From Symbiodinium natans (taxonomy: Eukaryota > Sar > Dinophyceae > Suessiales > Symbiodiniaceae): DNA of 64,000 nucleotides. Below are positions 48,656 through 57,600 of this stretch, piece after piece (the stretch's first letter is position 1; every line of letters begins with the position of its first letter). The stretch lies in contig CAJNDS010000216.1 of NCBI GenBank assembly GCA_905221605.1, forward strand, positions 1 through 64,000. The letters are read 5' to 3'. The position numbers and the translations under genes were made by a program. The notes beneath the pieces were generated by a model, which saw only the letters and a program-made list of their open reading frames with translations, was not told where the DNA came from and made no database searches.

Positions 48656-51600
48656 CCAACCCTGTTGCCAAGGGAGCAAGTGTGAAGAGCTGTTACCGTT
48701 AGAGCATGCAGGGGGATGTGGCATGAGATCAGGGACCACATCCAATGAAGCTACCTGATCTCATGGGATGCAGAACTTGGCCAGTTCTGTGTACCTGCGA
48801 TTTTTTTCAGTCTGACTGATCTTTTTAGCAAGATGGGAGCTTCAGGATTGTGAGGTGTAGACCAGGTAAACAGGACCCCAAGACTTGGTGTGGAGATTGC
48901 ACAAGTGTGCTCCAGGCAGTATTCGTTTATCGCACTGTCTGCAGCAGGATTGCCTGCCTGACACTATGGTCTTGATTGACCACTCTGAGCTCCCTGATCG
49001 GAGCAACAGCCTGTCAGCATTCTTTCCCCCTCAACTGCTGCACCTTTGAGCGAGTGAAATTGACTGTGTCTACAGTCTGCTGATGTTCAAAACAGATACT
49101 GAACAGGTCCTACGCCGGTTGTCGATCCATTCTGTTTGAGACTTCAGCCAGGGTTATCTCCACCCAAGTGATGTTGCGTGAGTGTTGGTTGGTACCATTG
49201 TTTACGCAGCGTGTTGAGAGTGTTCAAGTTCCTGTAGTGCTGTAGTCTTCCGTGTTAGCAGCGCAGAGATGTGGAATGCAGAATCCAGCCGCTGGCAGAG
49301 TGGTGACAAGTGGAACAAGCCCACTTACAACCAGTGGGGTCGTGAGGGTCGCGAGTCAGGCAATTGGTGGCCGCAAGAAAGCACAGGAGCCAGCAGCTAT
49401 GGGTCTGAGAGTGTGCCGGCTCCAAAGCCCAGTTTCCCTGCATCCTTTCGAAGCGACGCAACCTTCATTGATTCGACTGCAGTAGGTTCCGGCAATCACC
49501 AGTTTTATCGACTTGTGCAGCCTACGGATTGGTCAAGAAAGGCGAACCTTGCCGGTCGCCCAGTTGAGGATATCAGAGTGCACGAGATGTGTTTCAGAGG
49601 ACTGAATGAGTTTTCTCTTCGAATGCTTTCTGAAGGGCGTTTTCAGTCCCTTGTGTGGACACGCAGTGCTGCTGAGAGTGTGCTCACTACACAGTTGCTT
49701 AAAGCCATTCGTGATGCCAAGATTGACATTGACAGCGTTGCAGTAGAGTGCTTGAAGCAGAGCGGTGTCGCCATTCCTGACAAGCACAAGCAATCCTCAC
49801 AGTTCATGGCTGCTCTTGTGGACTTGCTTGTGAGTGAGATGAAGAGCAAAATGCCCAAGACTGCTACTTCCCACACAGAAGATGAGCTTGCACGCGCCAA
49901 AGCTAAGTTGGCGCAAGCGGGACTTACGCTGACTCCGCAAAAGAGGAAAGCTGAAGAGGTTGATGCTTCTGCAGACGCAGCTGGATCCAGTCCGAGTACT
50001 AGGGTGATGAAAGCTGATGCGTCTGATGCTTCTCGGAAGAAGTGTAAGACAGCAGATGGCTCTTCGGCTGCTGAGGAAGTACGCTCCCTTCTCAAAGGTA
50101 AGCCGAAGGTTTCCCTCAAAGACTGCCGCCCGTCTGCCGTCACCAACGAGAGTGTAGACAAATGGCTTACGTCTCTCAAGCCTCAGTACAAGGGCAAGTA
50201 CCGCAAGCTTACCAAGCATGTCAAGCATGTGGTTGAGATCTTGACTGAGCGTTCTGACAAGAATGAGATACGTGCAGCAGCCGTTGTGTTTGGTCTTAAT
50301 CCGAACTTTGCTGCCCGCATGAACATTACTAATCTCAGCAAGTGCATCGCTGTTGCCAAGTTCCAAGCTGCGTGACTAGCTTGGTGTGTGGAGCGCACGC
50401 AAACCTCATGGACTCTGACACGCCAGAAGCTTTTGCATGACATTTGTTTGCTTGGGCAAGCCCTTACCTTTTTCAAACATGAGTGCTTGCATCTTCCGAA
50501 AGCAGACGTGAATTGGTCGCAAGGTCTTTTGCATCTAGTTTTGCTGTTTCACTTTCAGCAGCCGGGGAAGTCGTCGTGGGGACAAGCTCTCAAAGCAAAG
50601 TTATTGTCCATGGACGTCACTCCTATGCGGTATTCGTGGCCTAAATTTCGCGAACTATGTGCAGTGTATATCAAGGTGGCAGTCGACTGGAGATGCTATG
50701 GCACTATTCAGCAGTATCGCCAGCCGTCAGCAATGATGTACATTGGTTCTACAGCAGTATCAGTGACTCTGCGCGAATCCAATCGTATGTCGGTTCTGCG
50801 TAAGTTGGAACAGGGACAGGAAGTGCAAGCAGAGTTGTCCATCAGATACTGGCATCAGAATCAATGTTTTCAGCAGTTTACACTTTTACAGATTGCTTCA
50901 TGTTCAACATACAAACAGGCGTGGACATTGGAACATCTACTGATTTCGCAGTGGCAACCGAAGCTCAACTATCCATTTGTGCAGGTATTTCTCAAACGTA
51001 CAGCTTTGGGATTTCGCCCGGCCAAACAACAGCGACATACAGCCTTCGGCAAATTTGGAGTTCGTCTCTGGCGTAAGTTCCGGAAGAGACTCCATGTTTC
51101 GTCGCAGCCGTTGTGCTTTGCTGTGACCCGTAGACATGCGTGGGAGTTGCTCTTTGACATTGCCAGTTTCACCAGAGCCAGCTTTGAAGCTTTGAAGTTG
51201 TTGCGCAGCGAGCGTTTTGTGGATGACGACGTATATGCCATCCTTCGTCTCAGTTTGAGTCTGGAAGAGCCGCTGAAGACCCGTGTACGGCAGTTGCTTA
51301 GAGGTGTGGTAAGGCACCGACTAATGACTTGGCCGAGTGGTCATTCATCTTTGAGAATTCCTTTCCTTGCTCACGCTGGATTTGCTCACAGTCTGGAGCG
51401 TTGGCTGAGTGCAACAGTTCAGAGATTCAAGCATGTGCTTGTGCCTTTTCATCTTCCTAGTCGGAAAATCCGTGAGACCAAGCATCAAGCCTGCAAGGAT
51501 TTGCTTCACAATGTTCCCAAGTGGGATCAGTTCCTGCAGCAGAATGGAACTCAGCAGTTACCGTGCCCATGTGCTCAGTTCCGAGATCGCCTGTCTCCAG

Positions 51601-54600
51601 TGTGCTTTGTGCAGGGACATGTGGCCACTGGCGTTGAAATGCTCGGAGCAATTCATTCGGAGTTGCAGTTTTTGGGACAGGGTAGCGCTAATTCTACATT
51701 CTTTCCGTCGCTGCAGCAGTATCTGCGTGTCGCTTGCAAAGGGTTTGGTACTTGGAGAAAAGTGCATGGCTTACCCCTGTGCCTTGAGGACGACTTTGTT
51801 GAGTTTTTGAAACAGCAGTGGCACTTACATTCAGCTTCTGTTCAGCAACATCATCGGCTGGATTGGCGGCTGGTACAAAGATGTAAGCAGGCGTTGAACC
51901 CCTTTGTGGTTCACTGCGAGGATCACCACCCGAACCACCTGATGGTGTTCTGCCCACAATTTTACTTTGCTAGCGTTTTGCGCACGTGGTCTGATCCCCT
52001 AGTGTTTGAGCCGTTGAGCAGTAGTTCTGATGAGTTGCGGTCATGGCTGTTCGCGCAGATTCCAGCTGCTTTGAAGAGGCAGTATCCGTGGGGAGTTGAC
52101 TTGAAAGGTTCTCTGCCTGTTGGATTTGTGCTTCTCAAACGGAAGAAACAGTTTCTCAAAGGACGCACCATTGTGTCCTACTTACATGCTCCTTTGCGAA
52201 AACTACTCAACGCAACTGCTTATGTCATCCAGCTGATGGTTCGCGCTATTTGGCCCAGCATCGAAGAGTCACTTCCCGCCACATGGCGGAAACTTCATTT
52301 TCTGCTGCGGGATTTGCCGACTCATGTGCAGCTTCTTGAGTTCAATGATGATCTAGTTGGTTTTTTCAACAGTGTTCCTCGTGACATGATTGTGCATGCT
52401 TTGGAAGTGCTGATTCAGCAGTATGTGGAGTCTACAGGAACGGACATGTTTGCAATTGATCTGCGTGCAAACAAGCCCACTTCAGAGAGAGCGCTGCCGC
52501 ATAGGCCAAGGGGTGGTGCTTCTGTGCACACACGTGTGCTGCATCTCAAGCATGTTGTCAGCGTTGTGCAGTTGTCGTTTCTGACTGGTGTCTTTGTAGC
52601 AAATCACCAGTGTTATCGGCAAATTCGTGGGACTTGCATTGGCAACCAGATATCTCCAGTGCTATCCAGTCTTCCGGTAATTCTTCGTGAAAGAGTATGG
52701 CAAAGGTCATTTCAGCTGCAGATTGCGCAGCAGGGTATTCTTCCGAACCACATCTTTATTTGCAGGTATGTGGACAACCGTCTCATGCTATGCGACGCAT
52801 CGTGCAGTCAACTTGGTACAGTGCGGGAATTCCTTCACTCCGGCTTCTATGGATCGTCTATTGAGCTGGAAGCAGTTACAGATCATTCCTTTCTTGGATT
52901 TACGATATCAATGGAGCAGCGTACAGTGCAACACAATCAGCCAATCATGCCATGGCAGATTCGCCATTTTTGCAGCGCTGGTTCCATGCGAGTGCGGGTT
53001 GCTGGGTTTCATTCCAGGAAAGCTCTGATTCAGAAATATGCGTGGCCTCCTAGTGACCGCCGCCGTCAGGTAGACTTGCTGCGTCAGCTGTACCGACTTA
53101 AAGGTTTCGTGTTGTGACTATTGTAGAATTTCTGATCGTGCCAACATGTTTCACTCAAACAACGCTTCGGATTGGTCTTAGTCACGCACCTGTCCCCAAG
53201 TTGAAAAAGCTGCTGAGATGTGAGCGGTTTGCGCTATCGCTTGAACCCCTACAAGTCTTTGATGGAACACGTTTGCGCCTTGAGCTTGTGCTTCAGATCT
53301 GATTTGCTTTCACTTTCAATTTTGCTCAGAACGACGGTTGCTTCTAGCACAGGAGACGTGAGTCTTAGCGCGCTTGTACCTATAGTGCCTAGAGCTATGC
53401 CACGTGGTCGAAGCAGGTCGCGTGAGGGTCGGCGCAGAGTTAGGGAGCATTCGCCCTTGGACACACACCGAAATCGCGCACCTCCTGGTGCCTTTTTGCC
53501 ACCTTTGCAGCGCCGACGTGTAGTTCGTGATGATGGGCATGGAGGTGCAGCGTCAGTGTCTGCGTCAGAGTCAGTGGTCAGCAGCAGACGTTCTGACTAT
53601 CCAGTAGATGTACGCTTTCCAGTTTCCCGTGCCGCTTCTGATTGCGCATCTTCGGTTACTTCTGATGTCTCTCTGGCCCCACCCGTGGAGTGGGTTGGCA
53701 ATGCTGCTAATGCTGCAGTAATGCAAGTGGATGCTGCACGTGCTTGCGAGTCTTCGCCGAGTGCATATCCTATTGCTCAGCAGCAGTATCCGCCCCAAAC
53801 ATGGCTGAGTCCGCCGATGGTCATTCAGCAAGGTGATGCCCCTGGTACTTGTCCACCAGCTAGTATGCCTGTGGTTGCACCTCCGCCGCCACCCCCGCCT
53901 CAGCCTGCGCCTTCGGTTCCACTGCCTTTTGACGCGGCAGGAATGTTGCCTGTGCAGCCAAACGTGGGCACACCAGTGCTTGTTTCTGCAAAGGTTCCGG
54001 GAGTGTTATCCAAGGCTTCAGGACCTCCGCTAGCGCTGTCTCAGTCACACACGCCTAGTCCTGCAGCGGCTGTAGCTGCTATTGTAGCTCGACATACAGC
54101 GGACTCTGCAGTTGCACCGGGTGATCCAGGGGCTGAACTTACATTGAGCCAAGCTGAGAGCACGCTTCTGGACGAGACTTCCATGTATCAGTTGTTGGTG
54201 CAAGATCAGATGATCAGTCCTATGTCTCACTTTTGGCAGCTTCCTTCGCCTGAACTCATCAAGTTTTCTGCGGGTAGAGCCAGATGGTTGCAAGTGCAAG
54301 TTTCTTCGTGGCAGCGAGTGATTCTCACTGACTTGCAGCGTTGCGTGCAGTACATGCTCAGTCTGTTGCCAGCAGATTTTCGCAATTCGGACCAGCAGAG
54401 ATTGTGGCAGCTGCAACCTTCAGTCATGCTTTCATTCTGCAGAGCGATGGTAGCAGTGAATCTTCCGTATCAAAGTATGTTTCAGACGCCAGCACGCGTT
54501 TGGGCATGTGGTGACCGTGTAGTTTGGGAGTACTCTTCTGACAAGTTCCCCGGACCGTTGACTGCGCCCACCACTGCAAGCACGGGCTTTTACCGCTGGT

Positions 54601-57600
54601 ACCACTGCGGAGCTGATGTGACTCTCATCGGTGTGTTCACCTGCGGTAGGCTGCTGCGTACGTGTGCTGAAACCGTGAACATGTCAGCAGCTGAGACGCC
54701 ATATGCGTTTTTTGGTCGGGCTGGATATGAAGGCCAAGCAAGGGATGAGGCCAAGAAAGCTGCGGAACTTGTGATGCACCCCAAGAATCGGACTGGTGTG
54801 CTAGTGAGCGGACGCATCGTCACGTGTCACCACAAGATGACTTCTTCAAGCACCTATTGGGAAACCTTAGCCTGCAGAGAACATGAATTGGTGAAGAGCG
54901 CATCCAGTGACAAACGCTGGGCGATCCGTGAGAGCTCGGCTCGCATTGATAGATTCTACCTGGTCTGCGTTAGGCCGGCTTCCGAAGCGCAGATACCCAG
55001 TTGGGATGCCATTCAGGCACCAGAGCAGCAACACATGCTTAGATCCTTCATGAGCAACATGCCGGTAGAGGATTGGTCCTGAAGCTCGCCACTTTGCACT
55101 GTCGTTTTTGCTTCTGTCTGCCGCTGTAGCGCGTAAGTCGCTAATGCTGAGCTTGACTGAGCCGCTCAAAATTCGCATGACATTTTCTGATTGCTGCGCA
55201 CCATGACGGAAAACGCAGTTTTAGTACAGCCTGTATGAGCTGCGCTGCCATGTATGTTAGTGAGGGATTTGCGCTGACTTGCAGTTGCACCTAGCCTCAT
55301 CCCTGAGCTTGCGCTTGCACCTCCTTGCGCTTCCTTACCGATTGCAAAGCGGAGTCATCTGTCAGCTTTTCCGTCTCGAGACCAATTTCAGCGTAGTGCG
55401 TGGGAAGGATGTCGTCCCCTGAAGTAGCGCCTTCTGCGTGGATTGCTGTCGTAGTCGCCAGGCAATCCCATGTTGTGCCAAGATGTGCCCACGATGCTAT
55501 CAGAAATTAGCTTGACAGTGCTTGATACTTTACGTCCATCTGCGGTTGCAGCTTCTCATGCTTCCTTCGGATTACACCACTGACGCCAGCATGTCATACG
55601 CACCAGTAGTGGCCAGGCTTGTCTCACCGGGAGCGATTCTTCGCATGACTTCTGTTTGTCTTGATTGAGTGAAAGCACCGCTTGCGAGGGATCTGGTAGT
55701 GCACCCTGTTCATGGTCTGATGCCGCTACATGTTCTTGAACTTGAACTTGACTTTATGCTTGTGTGCTCAACGGCAGCAAGAGCTCCACTCTTCTGATTG
55801 AAGGGTGTGTGTGTGTGCCAACCCTGTTGCCAAGGGAGCAAGTGTGAAGAGCTGTTACCGTTTGGACAGAAAGTGCGAGATTAGGAGGAAGTGCGCCAAT
55901 TCTGATGTCTGTTGTGCTCATAGAATGCCGCGTGACTGAGCAATCAACGCTTTAGAGAGCATGCAGGGGGATGTGGCGTGAGATCAGGGACCACATCCAA
56001 TGAAGCTACCTGATCTCATGGGATGCAGAACTTGGCCAGTTCTGTGTACCTGCGATTTCTTCAGTCTCACGAATCATTTTAGCAAGTTGGGAACTTCAGG
56101 ATTGTGAGGTGTAGACCAGGTAAACAGGACCCCAAGACTTGGTGTGGAGATTGCACAAGTGTGCTCCAGGCAGTATTCGTCTATCGCACTGTCTGCAGCA
56201 GGGTTGCCTGCCTGATACTATGGTCTTGATTGACCATCCTGAGCTCCCTGATCGGAGCAACAGCCTGTCAGCATTTCCCCCCTCAACTGCTGCACCTTTG
56301 AGCGAGTGAAATTGACTGTGTCCACAGTCTGCTGATGTTCAAACCAGATACCGAACAGGTCCTACGCCAGTTGTCGATCCATCCTGTTAGAGACTTCAGC
56401 CAGGGTTATCTCCACCCAAGTGATGTTGCGTGAGTGTTGATCGGTGTACCATTGTTTACGCAGCGTGTTGAGAGTGATCAAGTTCCTGTAGTGCTGTAGT
56501 CTTCCGTGTCAGCAGCGCAGAGATGTGGAATGCAGAATGCTGCGCGTAGAGCCAGACGGTTGCAAGTGCAAGTTTCTTCGTGGCACCGAGTGACTCGAGT
56601 GATTCTCACTGACTTGCAGCGTTGCGTGCAGTACATGCTCAGTCTGTTGCCAGCAGATTTTCGCAAGTCTGACCAGCAGAGATTGTGGCAGCTGCACATG
56701 TTCTTGAACTTGAACTTGACTTTATGCTTGCAGCTCCACTCTTCCGATTGAAGGGTGTGTGTGTGCCAACCCTGTTGCCAAAAGAAAGAGTGTGAAGAGC
56801 TGTTACCGTTAGAGCATGCAGGGGGCTCCCTGATCGGAGCAACAGCCTGTCAGTTTTTTCCCCCCCTCAACTGCTGCACCTTTGAGCGAGTGAAATTGAC
56901 TGTGTCCACAGTCTGCTGATGTTCAAACCAGATACCGAACAGGTCCTACGCCAGTTGTCGATCCATCCTGTTAGAGACTTCAGCCAGGGTTATCTCCACC
57001 CAAGTGATGTTGCGTGAGTGTTGGTCGGTGTACCATTGTTTACGCAGCGTGTTGAGAGTGATCAAGTTCCTGTAGTGCTGTAGTCTTCCGTGTTAGCAGC
57101 GCAGAGATGTGGAATGCAGAATCCTGCGGGTAGAGCCAGATGGTTGCAAGTGCAAGTTTCCTCGTGGCAGCGAGTGATTCTCACTGACTTGCAGCGTTGC
57201 GTGCAGTACATGCTCAGTCTGTTGCCAGCAGCTTTTCGCAATTCTGACCAGCAGAGATTGTGGCAGCTGCACATGTTCTTGATCTTGAACTTGACTTTAT
57301 GCTTGTGCTCAATGGCTGCAAGAGCTCCACTCTTCTGATTGAAGGGTGTGTGTGTGTGCCAACCCTGTTGCCAAGGGAGCAAGTGTGAAGAGCTGTTACC
57401 GTTAGAGCATGCAGGGGGATGTGGCATGAGATCAGGGACCACATCCAATGAAGCTACCTGATCTCATGGGATGCAGAACTTGGCCAGTTCTGTGTACCTG
57501 CGATTTTTTTCAGTCTGACTGATCTTTTTAGCAAGATGGGAGCTTCAGGATTGTGAGGTGTAGACCAGGTAAACAGGACCCCAAGACTTGGTGTGGAGAT

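Larger units (their letters stand above)
48656..55817 (+). mobile_element. Full-length Penelope-like element, copy A (7.16 kb)
   Basis: Order: 5' region with structured RNA (48,708-48,798), ORF1 (49,269), UGA-CUAG, RT ORF (to 53,117), ORF3 (to 55,082), about 730 bp of 3' untranslated sequence, then GAAGGG(TG)n. All three ORFs are intact, suggesting recent activity. The 3' untranslated part (55,083-55,800) shows no ORF. Confidence 0.8.

Noticed and set aside
47595-48758. Long Cys-Val or Thr-His open frames of 300-390 codons on both strands
   Set aside because: They are translations of the (GT)n microsatellite in every frame; no gene-like composition.
48708-48798. Hammerhead or HDV-like ribozyme
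   Set aside because: No CUGAUGA/GAAA core. The helix order lacks the HDV hairpin between the crossing stems. Kept instead as an unassigned structure.
50373-50375. UGA as selenocysteine in the element (some Naiad elements encode selenoproteins)
   Set aside because: A single UGA lies at an ORF boundary with a CUAG context and no Cys-like alignment. Readthrough explains it better. No SECIS element was identified.
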